Positions 7,675-16,839 of a stretch of 48,789 bases of DNA are shown here, piece after piece. The notes below the pieces were generated by a model. It had not been told where the DNA came from. It ran no database searches and saw only the letters and a program-made list of their open reading frames with translations. Source of the stretch: Streptomyces sp. CBMA123 (lineage in GTDB: Bacteria; Actinomycetota; Actinomycetes; Streptomycetales; Streptomycetaceae). Location: contig NZ_MECK01000346.1 of NCBI RefSeq assembly GCF_014596465.1, positions 1 through 48,789 of the forward strand. Direction: 5' to 3'. Position numbers and translations under genes: made by a program. How positions within the stretch are numbered: position 1 is the stretch's first letter; every line of letters starts with the position of its first letter.

Positions 7675-9078
7675 ATGTCAGCCATGCCTGCAAACGACAC
7701 CGAGCTTACCGATCTCGTTTCACCCACCCCGCAGGAGCGGGTGAGCGACTACGTCAGGGTCAGCGACCGGGCCTATCTCCATGCCGGCCACCAGCGCGTG
7801 CGCATGGTGTATGCGACGCGTACCGGCTCGATGGTCGCTGTGCCCGAGGAGGCGGGCAGACGGCTGGCCCGGGGAACGCTCGAGGGAATCGCCCCCGAAT
7901 TGCTCGATGGGCTCCGTGAGATCGAAGCAGTCGTCACGGATGGCCGGGGGGAACTGGACACCGTTCTGGACCGCCAGCGTGCGGCCACTGCCAGCCTCAG
8001 CGACCTGCGCTATGTGCTGTTGCCCACGACCTACTGCAACATGGGCTGCTCTTACTGCGGCCAGCAGCACACTCGTGGTCGGCTCTCCGGGAGTCACAGG
8101 GATGCCGTCGCCCGCCGCGTGCTGGCGGGGATCGGGAGGAAGACAACCCGCACTGTGACGGTGAGCTGGTTCGGAGCGGAACCGATGATCGGCTACCCGA
8201 TGATCCTGGATCTGAGCGCCCGCTTCACCGCGGCAGCACACGACAGAGGCGTTGGATACGTCTCGGGCATGGTCACCAACGGCACGCTCCTCACGCTCGA
8301 CAAGCTGCGAGTCCTGCGACAGGAATGCCACGTGGCCAAATACGACATCACCTTGGACGGCCCGGCTCGCATCCATGACGCTCACCGGCCGCTGCGCAGC
8401 GGGCGCAAGTCGTTCGATCGGATCACGCGCGTCCTGCTCGAGGCCCTGCAAGACGACACCCTCGCCGATGTGACCTTCGTTCTCCGCTCCAACATCGATG
8501 TGGCCAATGCGGATTGGGTGGCCGAATACCTGGACACCATGGCAACTCTTGGATTCGCCGACAACCGGGTCTTCTTCAACCTCGCTCCGGTGTACTCCTG
8601 GGGTAACGATGTATCGCGTATAGAGCTCGACCGGCGTTACTACGGACAGCGAGAAGTCGAGTGGATGCGCCGCATGCACGGACTCGGACTGCATTTCGTG
8701 GCGCTGCCGACAGAACCGGAGCGCGTGCTGTGCGCTGCCGTCTCGCAGTCCGTGGAGATCCACAGCAGCAGTGGGGCGATGTTCTCCTGCTCGGAATACC
8801 CCCTAGTGCCACAACAAGAGGCAGCCGGCGGGCTCGGCTCGATCGAGACACTTCCTGTGCATGCGCCACGCCCGCTCGGCCCCTTCGACGACTGGCACGA
8901 CGCGGTCGCCGCAGGCGAGACAGCGTGTCATGCCTGCTACTTCTTCCCGATCTGCGGCGGCGCCTGTCCCAAACAATGGCGCGAGGGCAATACGCCGTGC
9001 CCGCCGTACAAGTTCACACTCCAAGAACGCTTCGATCTCGTCGCCGAGATGAACGGTCTCACCCCCGCGCCATGTTGA
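7675..9078 (+). CDS. radical SAM/SPASM peptide-modifying enzyme
   Basis: 467 residues from the ATG at 7675, chosen because GGCGGGGAG lies just upstream; the GTG at 7633 falls inside the hairpin. Residues ~1-110 form a domain before the barrel that could bind the leader peptide. CNMGCSYC at C121, C125 and C128 is the radical SAM CxxxCxxC cluster motif. SWFGAEPMIG is the GGEP-like SAM strand, and ITLDGPARIHD is the typical SPASM-enzyme motif. The C-terminal SPASM region has CSEYP, then CHACYFFPICGGACP and NTPCPPYKF, supplying cysteines for auxiliary Fe-S clusters. The gene overlaps the exporter frame by 7 bases. It is expected to modify the peptide encoded at 7493. The chemistry cannot be read from sequence. 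Confidence 0.88.
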   Translation: MSAMPANDTELTDLVSPTPQERVSDYVRVSDRAYLHAGHQRVRMVYATRTGSMVAVPEEAGRRLARGTLEGIAPELLDGLREIEAVVTDGRGELDTVLDRQRAATASLSDLRYVLLPTTYCNMGCSYCGQQHTRGRLSGSHRDAVARRVLAGIGRKTTRTVTVSWFGAEPMIGYPMILDLSARFTAAAHDRGVGYVSGMVTNGTLLTLDKLRVLRQECHVAKYDITLDGPARIHDAHRPLRSGRKSFDRITRVLLEALQDDTLADVTFVLRSNIDVANADWVAEYLDTMATLGFADNRVFFNLAPVYSWGNDVSRIELDRRYYGQREVEWMRRMHGLGLHFVALPTEPERVLCAAVSQSVEIHSSSGAMFSCSEYPLVPQQEAAGGLGSIETLPVHAPRPLGPFDDWHDAVAAGETACHACYFFPICGGACPKQWREGNTPCPPYKFTLQERFDLVAEMNGLTPAPC

Positions 9079-10400
9079 TCAACAAGAACTTTACGCTCCT
9101 CTGATTCGGACAAGCCCTCTCGCTGGTCGGCGACTATGCCTGCGGCACCGCCGTGCTGCTGTGGGCAACCACCGACGTCCTGCGCGACAAGCCGTATGCG
9201 CCAAGCGTTACCGCTGCGCTGATGGTGGCCGTGTCCATCGTTCCCATCGTCGTCACACCCGTCGCTGGCACCCTGGTCGACCGGTGGGACAAACGGCAGA
9301 CCATGCTGCGCTCCGAACTCTTCCGGGCTGTCCTCACCGGCCTGGTGACCTTGCTGGCGTTCCTGCCCTCCCGATACCTTTCGCCTCTGCCACTGCTGCT
9401 GTGAATCAGCGCCGCCGAGGCGCTGATCTATACGGCGGACCCGTTCTTCCGCCTGTCGCGGTTCGTCGCGATCAGCAATGTGGTTCCTCCCGAGCAGCAC
9501 GGCCGTGCGTTCAGCTACACCCAGACCGCCGCGGCACTGGCCACGATCATCGGGCCGATGGCGGCCGCGCCGCTCGTGTTCACTCTCGGGGGGCGCTGGA
9601 TGCTCGCCCTTGACGCGCTGTCATTCCTGGCGTCGTACCTGGCGATCCGAGAGATCCGCTACACCGCCCCGCAACGCCACACGGAAAGCGACGGGACGAC
9701 ACAACAGGGAAGGCTCCCAACGCGACACGGATTCCTGTGAGCAGCACGGCTGTTGGCGGGCAGCCGCACACTCCGGGCCATTCTGACCGCAGCCGTGTTC
9801 ACCACTGTGGGGACGGGGGCACTGAACACGCTGGAGGTGTACTTCGTCCCGGAAAACCTGCACGCCTCGCCGAGTTGGTACGGCTCGCTCCAGGCCGTGT
9901 TCGGCGCCGGGACCATCGGTGGTGCCCTGCTCAGCGGACGTCTGGGCGACCGAGCCGGGCACACCCGGGTCTTTAGAAGCGGCCTGCTGCTCTTCGGCTT
10001 CCTGCTGATCGGCTACTCACGGACCACCAACATCCCGGCTGCCTTGGTTGTCTCAGTCCTCTTCGGCCTGGCACTCGGCGCACTGAACACGGTCAGCTCC
10101 CCGCTGATCCTTCAGGAGACGCCGCGCGACCATCTGGGCCGGATCATGGCGGTCTTCGACCCGATCTCCCAACTCGCTTCGCTGATCTCCGCCGCCCTGT
10201 CAGGCGTGATCGCGGGCACGCTGCTGGACGGGTTCCATGGGCACTGGGCGGGCCTGGACTTCGGCAGAATCGACCTCATCTTCCTAGTTGGCGGGGTCTC
10301 CACGGTGGCTGCCGGACTCTACTCCTTCGTGGCCTTTCATCGGCACTGCACACCGACCACAGCACCATCCGCATCGGTGGAAAGTTCGACCGTGCCCTAA
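9072..10400 (+). pseudogene. MFS exporter frame with three in-frame TGA codons
   Basis: A single uninterrupted frame of 442 codons runs from ATG 9072 to TAA 10398-10400 and encodes a typical MFS drug/peptide exporter: NFTLL-FGQALSLVGD at the start, VAGTLVDRWDKRQTM in the first cytoplasmic loop, PPEQHGRAFSYTQTAAAL, then TIGGALLSGRLGDRAG and many hydrophobic helices. It is broken only by TGA at 9102-9104, 9402-9404 and 9738-9740, with no frameshift. The first replaces a tryptophan that this family commonly has (LLWFGQ); the others are compatible with tryptophan. The simplest reading is a recent pseudogene by G-to-A changes; recoding or base-call errors are alternatives. It overlaps the radical SAM gene and would export the peptide if functional. 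Confidence 0.75.
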
Positions 10401-10640
10401 TACTGCAACCGCATCTGGAGGTTGTGGCCTCGGCGTTTGTAGTGGGACCGGCATGCTCGGGCTTGGCAGCGGCGTCGGAAGCGTGAACAGCGCAGATGGT
10501 GCTCGTTGTTGCGGTGGCGGGGCTTGACCAGGTGGCCCATCAGGCGGCGGATCTCTGGGACGCTCAGGGGTATCAGCTCTTGTTCGTCGTCTGCACTGCC
10601 CGTTACCTTTTTCGTGGCCCCGCAATGGGGCTCCCAGCCT
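10397..10640 (-). pseudogene. IS transposase C-terminal fragment
   Basis: The minus frame reads ELIPLSVPEIRRLMGHL, then RRRCQARACRSHYKRR, then NLQMRLQY and TAG at 10397-10399. This is the C-terminal tail seen in several actinomycete DDE transposases (ISLs with an HWSRWRRRHQARAR-like tail). Upstream the frame loses similarity by about 10640. It lies convergent with the MFS frame, overlapping its stop by three bases, so it may mark an insertion that trimmed the RiPP locus. Confidence 0.6.
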
Positions 10641-10730
10641 CCGGGCCCGGCATGACTTTTTGCCCCAGTCGATCATGATCGAAAAGGTGCTGTCACCGGG
10701 TCCTGGAGGCATTGGCAGACCGCTGATCAG

Positions 10731-10760
10731 GGCTCTGACCGGAGTTCCGTGAAAACCAGG
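10731..10760. repeat. left end of a 9.2-kb inverted pair (ISL3-like)
   Basis: The sequence starts GGCTCTGACCGGAGTTCCGT and continues GAAA, then ACCAGG. Its 24-base core (10731-10754) is repeated exactly, inverted, at 19874-19897. The outer GGCTCTGA matches the end of the ISL3 element at 5401. The pair faces inward over 9.2 kb that contains no ISL3 transposase. Confidence 0.75.
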
Positions 10761-10811
10761 ATGACCTCACCCGTCGCGGTGCCGAATATTCTCACCATGC
10801 AGCCCTTCTCC

Positions 10812-12280
10812 ATGAACCCGGACCAGCTCGAAGCGCCCGTGCAGCTGTTGGATGACGCCGGCACCGTGTGGCAGCCCCGGAAGAAGCGAGTCGATCTTCG
10901 TGCTGTGCGTCGGCTGATGAAGGACCACGCCGTAACCGTCGTACTCGGAGAGAGCGGCGGGACGCGCCCCCGGCTCGTCGCCGACGGCGAGCGCCCGCAG
11001 AACGCCCCGGTGTACGGCCGGATGGTCCTCGAAGGATCCATCCACCGCACGGTGCTGGAGCACGCCGTCCGCCTGGAGCACGTCGCCCGGATCGACGCCG
11101 AAGCACAAGAGGTCGAGGGCGTCCTGCACCACGCCGACGTCCTCACCGGCGTGCTCGGCAACCTCGCCCGGCGCTGGGGCGCCGAGCGCCCATCCCGCCG
11201 CCCGCAACGGGCCCGACCGCTCCTCCCTCACCGGTCGCGCCCGAGGAGGCCGAGGACGAGCGGTTCCTCCTGGCCGCTCTCGTCAGCCAGCCGGCGGCGA
11301 TGGCCGAGGTCTACGACTGGCTGCGGCCCGGCGACTTCGCCGACGCCGGCCACGGCCAGGTCTACCGCTGCCTCGGCGCCCTCCACCACCGGGGCGAGCC
11401 GATCGACGAGGTGACCGCCCTGTGGGAGGTCCAGCGGCGCGGTCTGCTGGCCGATGGCACGCTCTCGCGCGAACAGCTCGACGCTCTCTTCGGCGGCCCC
11501 GGAGCGGGTTCGGCCGAGTGGCTGGGCGACCAGGTCATCCGCGCCTCCGTCGTCCGCACCGCCGCCGGAGCCGCCGCCGCGATCAAAACACTCGCCGAGG
11601 GCTCGGCCATGGCGCCCGGCCGTCTCATCGGCCAGGCCCTGCACGCCCTCGACCCGCTCGACGAGGTACGCGCCCGCTGGCACACGGCCAACCAACTCCC
11701 CTCCCCCGCAGCAGAGAAGGCCGACCCGGCAGGACGCTCGGACCCTGAGGCCCGGGTACGCCGGCACTGTCCCGAGGACCGCCCCACCCGCCGCCGCAGC
11801 GCCCCAGCGAACCACAGCCCGCTCCCGCTGAACCGGCACGCTGGAACCCGAACGGGCCGCATCCACCACCGCGCCGTACTCAGCGACGCCCTGCTCGCTC
11901 CCGTCATCGCACACGCGATCACCATGGCCTCCTCCGCGCTCATCACCACCGGCCACAAGATCGCCCGGACCCGCCCGGTCCACCTGCCCACCGATGGCAT
12001 GAGGGTCTACCTCGACCTCCTCGACGCCCAGACCACCCTGGTCACCCCGGCCGCCGCACTGCGCCAACTCGCCGGTCAACTCACCCACAACCATTCCGCC
12101 GCCCTCGACGACCTCGCCGCCCTCCTCACCTCGCCACCGACCCTGCGCCACCAGGCCGCACCCGCAAACCGGAGACCCTGTACGTCCGGGTCCGCTGACA
12201 TGCACCCGACCGCCCAACGACGTTCGCCAGCAAGCCGCGCCGAGCCGATCGGCCAACGCCCCCGTGCCTGTCCCGGCTGA
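10812..12280 (+). pseudogene. DnaB-helicase N-terminal-like protein of plasmids/ICEs, frameshifted
   Basis: The first frame starts at ATG 10812 (MNPDQLEAPVQLLDD) and runs through HRTVLEHAVRLEHVARIDAE to about 11210. Similarity then continues in another frame with ERFLLAALVSQPAAMAEVYD, GDFADAGHGQVYRCLGALHH and RGEPIDEVTALWEVQRRGLL. These are the DnaB-type N-terminal helical domain repeats found in single-copy genes of actinomycete integrative elements and plasmids. The frame shift lies between about 11205 and 11240. The downstream part, to the stop at 12280, is of unknown type. The protein is probably not made as one chain. It suggests that the block derives from a mobile replicon. Confidence 0.65.
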
Positions 12281-12340
12281 CCTGGGCGGCCCGGCGCCTG
12301 CACCCCCTACAGCCGCCGCCTACACCGACCGGCGTCTGCG

Positions 12341-12498
12341 ATGACGCAGACGCCCCTGTCCGCCCGTCCCGGCCCGCTGATCGGGAGCCTGTGCAGCAGG
12401 TACGGCGGCCTCGACCTGGGGTGCTGGCCGCCTTCGGCGGCACCGTCGCCTGGCACGCCGAGACCGAACCCGGCCCCTCCGCGATCCGCAGCCCGTTC
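12341..12498 (+). pseudogene. DNA cytosine methyltransferase, N-terminal piece
   Basis: PLIGSLCSRYGGLDLG is motif I (AdoMet-binding FxGxGG-like) of C5 DNA methyltransferases of the phage/actinomycete type. After it the frame shifts by one base near 12425: VLAAFGGTVAWHAETEPGPS continues in the next frame and gives the acidic motif II. Similarity stops at about 12495, where the oppositely oriented STAND gene begins to overlap. The matching C-terminal piece lies at 16495-16684 on the same strand. The gene was split by, or replaced around, the trypsin-STAND cassette. Confidence 0.7.
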
Positions 12499-15400
12499 AG
12501 GCCCGCAGGTCTGCGAGTTCGGCAGCGACGGACAGTGCTTCCCGTAAGCCGAGGCTCTCGTACACCGCCAATGCCTCGCGCAGGTATCTCTCGGCCGCGT
12601 CGACCCGCCCGAGGTCGCGCTCGCACCGGCCGGCGCCGAGCAGGCCCGCGCCGGTCTGGCACGGGTTTCCCAGTTCGCGGGCCAGTACCAGTGCCGACTC
12701 GTGGTCGGCCAGCGCGGCCGACGCGTGCGACGGACGTCGCAGTCTGCCCCGGGCATTAAGGGCCTGCGCTTCGCCGTGCCGGTCGCCGATGGCCCGCGCC
12801 AGGTCGAGCGCGTCGTCGAGGTCGCGGGCCGCGAGCTCGCGCTCGCCCGAGGCCAGACGGACCTCGGCCCGGGTCCGGAGCGTGTTCGCCTGACCCCGCC
12901 CGTCGCCCAGTTCCTCCGCGATGAGCAGGGAGCCCTCCGCTGCGGTGCTGGCTGGGAAGAGGTTGCCTTGGAGCCGGTGGGCCGCGCTCAGGTGGCGCAG
13001 CGCGTGCGACTGGGCCCGCCGGTCGCCCAGCTCCCGGGCCAGCTCCAACGCCTCCTGGTGCGCCAGGGCTGCGGCGGCCGGATCGCCCACGGACCGGTGC
13101 ACCGCCCCCAGGTAGTTGAGGCTGTAGACCTGGCCGCGGCGGTCCCCCAGCTCACGCGATATCTGGAGTGCCTCGCTCTGTAGGTCGCACGCCTCGTCCG
13201 GCCGCCCGGTCAGCAACCGCAGCACGCCGAGCGCGTGGATGATGTAGATGCTGCCGCGGCGGTCGCGAATCCCCCGGGAGAGTGTGAGGGCCTGTTCGAC
13301 GAGGCTGGTCCCGGAGTCGTAGTGGCCGGTCTGGCGGTGGACGATCCCGAGGTTCGCGAGGGCGACGGCCTCGCCCCGTCGGTCTCCGAGGTCGTGGAAG
13401 AGTTCGGCGGAGCGGGCGAGTTCCGTTTTGGCCTCGTCGTAGCGGCCGACCAGGCGGTGTGCCACGCCGAGGTAGTTGAGGGCGCTGGCCTCGCCCGCGC
13501 GGTCTCCGTTCTCGCGGAAGATCGGCACGGCCTCGCCGTGGGCTGCGATCGTGGCCGGATAGTCGCCGGTCTGGCCATAGACCGCGCCGAGGTCGTTCAG
13601 CACCCGCGCTTCGAGTCGGCGGTCCCCGACAGCCTGGGCGACGGCCATGGCGGCACGCAGGTCGTCCGCCGCACCGCGGTAGTCGCCGGCCAGGCGTCGC
13701 ACCAGGGCAAGGTTGGTGAGCGCCTCGATCTGCAGGGTGGGCTGTGCCGACTCCCGGGCGCACTCTGCCGCTGCGGAATGCAGGGCGACGGCCTGGTCCC
13801 AGGGCCCGACGAACCGCAGGAATCCGCTGAGTGCACGGGCCAGCACGACGACGCGCCCGGGGTGGCCGTGGTCGGCGCAGTACCGGGCGCATGCCAGCAG
13901 GTTCGTGATCTCGGTGTCCAACCAGTCCCGGGCCGCTCGGGCGGCATCCGCGCCAGGCGCCGCTCCGGGCGCCGCTCCGGGCGCCGCTCCGGGCGCGACC
14001 GCGGCACCTGCGGCCACGGTACGCTCCTCCAGGAATGCGAAGAGCCGCTCCCGTGCCGCGTCCCGGTCGGCTGGTTCGTCCTCGTCGGTGAGCAGGCCCG
14101 CATACTCCCGGACGAGGTCGTGCATCCGATAGCGGCCGGGCGCGGACTCGATGAGCATGTGATCGTCGTACAGGTACTCCAGCTCGTCGGCCGCATAGTC
14201 GGGGTCCGTGCCGTGCAGTGCGGCGGCGATCTCGGCGTCGCACTCTGTGCCCGGGTTCAGGCTGAGCCGGCGGAAGAGAGTCTGACGGTCCTCCGGCAGG
14301 TCCCGGTAGGAGAGTGCGAAGGCCGCCGCGACGGCCACGTTGCCAGCGCGCAGCCGGGAAAGTCGTCGCCTGGCCCGCCCCAGGTCGGCGGCGAGGTGGG
14401 CGAAGGACCAGGTGGGATGGTTGCGCAGGCGGCCCGCGACCAGCCCGACCGCCAGCGGCAGCCGACCGCAGTGCTCGACGACGGCCGCCGCGGCAGCGGC
14501 CTCCGTACCCTCGGCCGTCCGTCCGGACCGCCCGCAGAGCATCTCGACAGCCGTCGCCTCGTCCAGGGTCTCGAGGGACAGCACCACCGTGTCCGGCAGC
14601 GTCGAGAGCCGGCGCCGGCTGGTGATCAGCACCAGGGACTCGGCCGCGTTGGGTAGCAGCGGCTCGACCTGACGATGGTCGACCGCGTCGTCGAGGATGA
14701 GCAGCACGCGCTTCGACGCCATCCGGTCCCGCCACAGGACGACCCGGGCGTCGATCGTGGTCTGCCGGTCGTGGCCTCCGGGGATCTGCTCGGGCGACAC
14801 GCCGCTGGCCGACAGCAGAGCGACCAGCGCGTCGGCCGGATCCACCGGGGACTGGCCGGGGGTGTGGCCGTGTAGGGGCAGGAACAGCTGCCCGTCCGGG
14901 AACCGGTCGGCCAGCCGGTGGCCGAGGTGGACGGCGAGCGCAGTCTTTCCGACGCCTGGCATGCCGCCGATGGCGTGGATGTCTATGACCCGCCCGGCTC
15001 CGCTCGCCCCGATGACAGCGTTGCTCAGCCGGGCGAGTTCGCGGTCCCGGCCGACGAAGACGGAGAGGTCTCGGGGAAGGGTTCTCATGGCTGCCGCCCG
15101 TGTCGATCGGATGACTGGCGAATGGTCAGTACCCGAATAAGATGACACGTTGATGTCGGCCAGGCCATGTCGGCGAAGGATTTCGGCCACGGTGGCATCC
15201 GCCAGGACGGCGTCGACCGGGACCGCGGCCAGCCGGTCCGAGTAGCGCAGCGGATCCACCACAACCACTGCGAGCAGGGCTGACGGGACGCCGTCCCGCG
15301 CCAGCGTGCAGACCGGCCCGCCCGAGACGCCCGCCCACCCCGAACGTCCGTCCCGCGCCCGGACCGGCGCGGACGCCATGGTGAGCTGGAGCCGTCCGGA

Positions 15401-15805
15401 GCGCACCCCGCTCAGCGGGTTCACCGTCCCGAGCACCTGGTCGACGTCCCGCCGGCGGCCCGCCATCGCGTCGGGGAACCCGCCGACCTGCACCCGGTGG
15501 CCGGGCTCGACGTCCGAGATCCGTGCCCACGCGACCGGAACCGAACCCGGCGGGGGCACCCACCGCGGGTCGACGATCTCCAGCAGCGCTGCGTCGACGC
15601 CCTCCTCCGGCCCGTCGTAGCGGATCCATCGCGTCCGGGCCCGTACCGGGCCTTCACCGTCCAGGGCCTGCACCCGGGGCTCGGCCGTGAAAACCTCACC
15701 CGACCTCAGGACGTGGGCGGCGGTCAACACCAGCCGGTCGGCGACCAAGTATCCGCTTCCCCGGGACTGTTCGGACAGCACCTCGACGACCCGGCAGCGG
15801 TCCAT
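12497..15805 (-). CDS. trypsin-like protease/STAND NTPase/TPR protein, conflict-system type
   Basis: 1102 residues from ATG 15805. Residues ~10-200 are a trypsin-fold protease with a complete triad: H31 in LTAAHVL, D71 in GVDAALLE, and S161 in GVSGGPV. Residues ~250-580 are an NB-ARC/STAND NTPase: Walker A GMPGVGKTALA near 280, Walker B VLLILDDAVD, then LITSRRRL and a GRLPLAVGLV-type GLPL motif. A short Ala/Pro/Gly repeat (13951-14000) leads into about ten TPR-like repeats (ALTNLALVRRLAGDYRGA, ALNYLGVAHRLVGRYDEA and so on) to the end. The preceding 27 bases separate it from a trypco2 gene, the known partner in actinobacterial NTP-dependent conflict systems. Likely role: TPRs sense an infection signal, the NTPase oligomerises and the protease is activated. 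All active-site motifs look intact. Confidence 0.88.
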   Translation of the reverse strand: MDRCRVVEVLSEQSRGSGYLVADRLVLTAAHVLRSGEVFTAEPRVQALDGEGPVRARTRWIRYDGPEEGVDAALLEIVDPRWVPPPGSVPVAWARISDVEPGHRVQVGGFPDAMAGRRRDVDQVLGTVNPLSGVRSGRLQLTMASAPVRARDGRSGWAGVSGGPVCTLARDGVPSALLAVVVVDPLRYSDRLAAVPVDAVLADATVAEILRRHGLADINVSSYSGTDHSPVIRSTRAAAMRTLPRDLSVFVGRDRELARLSNAVIGASGAGRVIDIHAIGGMPGVGKTALAVHLGHRLADRFPDGQLFLPLHGHTPGQSPVDPADALVALLSASGVSPEQIPGGHDRQTTIDARVVLWRDRMASKRVLLILDDAVDHRQVEPLLPNAAESLVLITSRRRLSTLPDTVVLSLETLDEATAVEMLCGRSGRTAEGTEAAAAAAVVEHCGRLPLAVGLVAGRLRNHPTWSFAHLAADLGRARRRLSRLRAGNVAVAAAFALSYRDLPEDRQTLFRRLSLNPGTECDAEIAAALHGTDPDYAADELEYLYDDHMLIESAPGRYRMHDLVREYAGLLTDEDEPADRDAARERLFAFLEERTVAAGAAVAPGAAPGAAPGAAPGADAARAARDWLDTEITNLLACARYCADHGHPGRVVVLARALSGFLRFVGPWDQAVALHSAAAECARESAQPTLQIEALTNLALVRRLAGDYRGAADDLRAAMAVAQAVGDRRLEARVLNDLGAVYGQTGDYPATIAAHGEAVPIFRENGDRAGEASALNYLGVAHRLVGRYDEAKTELARSAELFHDLGDRRGEAVALANLGIVHRQTGHYDSGTSLVEQALTLSRGIRDRRGSIYIIHALGVLRLLTGRPDEACDLQSEALQISRELGDRRGQVYSLNYLGAVHRSVGDPAAAALAHQEALELARELGDRRAQSHALRHLSAAHRLQGNLFPASTAAEGSLLIAEELGDGRGQANTLRTRAEVRLASGERELAARDLDDALDLARAIGDRHGEAQALNARGRLRRPSHASAALADHESALVLARELGNPCQTGAGLLGAGRCERDLGRVDAAERYLREALAVYESLGLREALSVAAELADLRA

Positions 15806-15832
15806 GTGGCAAGCCCCCGACTCTTCGGCGTG

Positions 15833-16147
15833 TCACCCGAGTTCGGGATCGGTCCACTGGGAGGCGACCTCTGCGGCCCGCCCGGTCGTGGTGTCGGTCG
15901 GCTGTAAGACGAGCTTGATCCGCTGGCCCAAACCGTGGGCCAGCTCGCCCCTCGCCCCGGCCGACACGATGCCCCACCGCAGGCCCCCGTCTGCCGATCC
16001 GGTCCGCTTGAGCTCCACCTGGAACTCCAGCTCGATCTGGCCCAGCTCGAACCGGAGCCGCTTCCCGTCGCCCTCGGCCGTTGCCGCGTCCAGTTCAGCG
16101 CGCAACTGCTGGATCGCCTCAGCAAGACCGGTCCATGCCGCGTCCAC
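15833..16147 (-). CDS. trypco2 (trypsin-co-occurring domain 2) protein
   Basis: 104 residues. The GTG at 16147 is chosen because GGGGGAGG sits four bases upstream; longer frames to 16261 or 16366 lack a well-placed site. The chain contains LAEAIQQLRAELDAA, GKRLRFELGQIELEFQVEL and GIVSAGARGELAHGLGQRIKL, the trypco2 pattern of a helix followed by beta strands. It is directly upstream of, and co-directional with, the trypsin-STAND gene. The domain is known from such pairs and is thought to regulate or be cut by the protease; its exact role is not established. Confidence 0.82.
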   Translation of the reverse strand: MDAAWTGLAEAIQQLRAELDAATAEGDGKRLRFELGQIELEFQVELKRTGSADGGLRWGIVSAGARGELAHGLGQRIKLVLQPTDTTTGRAAEVASQWTDPELG

Positions 16148-16265
16148 GTTCCTCCCCCGATGCAGAACGTTCCCATTGTCGGCCTTCACCGCTCCGGCCG
16201 AGTGATACCCGTCGCCGTCCCACTGCAACACAACGGTACTGCTGCATAGAGCTTTTGACATCACC

Positions 16266-16460
16266 TCACATAATGTCGGAACCCGCTCCGGCGCCCAGCA
16301 GAGACGAAGGCAGGTCGGGGGCGACGACCCGGTCCAGGCACAGGTCGAGTGTGTCGATGCCGACACCGGCGCGGCGCCGGCACGGCTCCTCGAAGTTCAC
16401 GTACCAGCACAGCCGCCCCTTCGTGACCGATCCTGGAAGCAGTGCACCGAGAACCACTCC
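16266..16460 (-). pseudogene. DUF402 family fragment
   Basis: The minus frame has CWYVNFEEPCRRRAGVGIDT and then LDLCLDRVVAPDL, the core of DUF402 proteins (nucleotidyl/pyrophosphohydrolase-like, FomD relatives), where YVNLE and DLxVxPD are conserved. The WRWKDEDE motif that should follow is lost, as the sequence runs into SSLLGAGAGSDIM and a stop. Both ends are missing. It lies between the trypco2 gene and the methyltransferase C-terminal piece, so it is probably debris carried with the cassette. Confidence 0.5.
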
Positions 16461-16494
16461 GATGCTTACCCGCCCGGCTCCGGCGGCCACCAAC

Positions 16495-16684
16495 GAGGGC
16501 GGCAAGCTGCGCGCGGAGTTCGTCGAATGGAGGCAAGGGCTTCCGCCGGGCTGGGTGACGCCACCCCAGGCCTCGGCCGACCCGCCCAGCTCACCGCCCT
16601 CGGCAACGGCGTCGTACCCCAATTGGCGAAGCGGGCGTTGGAGTTGCTGGCCCCTCCGTTCCCGCACTGCCGTACCGCTTGAGG
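16495..16684 (+). pseudogene. DNA cytosine methyltransferase, C-terminal piece
   Basis: GKLRAEFVEWRQGLPPGWVT followed, after a one-base shift near 16560, by GRPAQLTALGNGVVPQLAKR and ALELLAPPF is the ending typical of phage/actinomycete DNA cytosine methyltransferases, where ALGNGVVPQQA is motif X. It matches the N-terminal piece at 12341-12498 on the same strand. About 3.7 kb in the opposite orientation separates them. The catalytic middle (PCQ, ENV) is absent. Confidence 0.65.
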
Positions 16685-16839
16685 GGGCTTCTACCTGCTT
16701 TTCCCGGCCGTACCAAGTCCCGGAATCCGTGGACTCTTCTCCCCGCAGCCGCACCGAATCGAGGGGCTGTCATGCCCTGCGCATGCCCCGGTCCGGCGCG
16801 CCCGCGCGCCGCCGGCCGTACGACCGAAGGACCTTCTCC

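Noticed and set aside
9102..9740. Selenocysteine at the TGA codons of the MFS frame
   Set aside because: MFS exporters have Trp, not Cys, at the first site, and I see no SECIS-like hairpin after the codons.
13951..14000. GCGCCGCTCCGG repeats, array-like
   Set aside because: Only about three short units without spacers, inside the STAND coding frame (Ala/Pro/Gly linker); not CRISPR.
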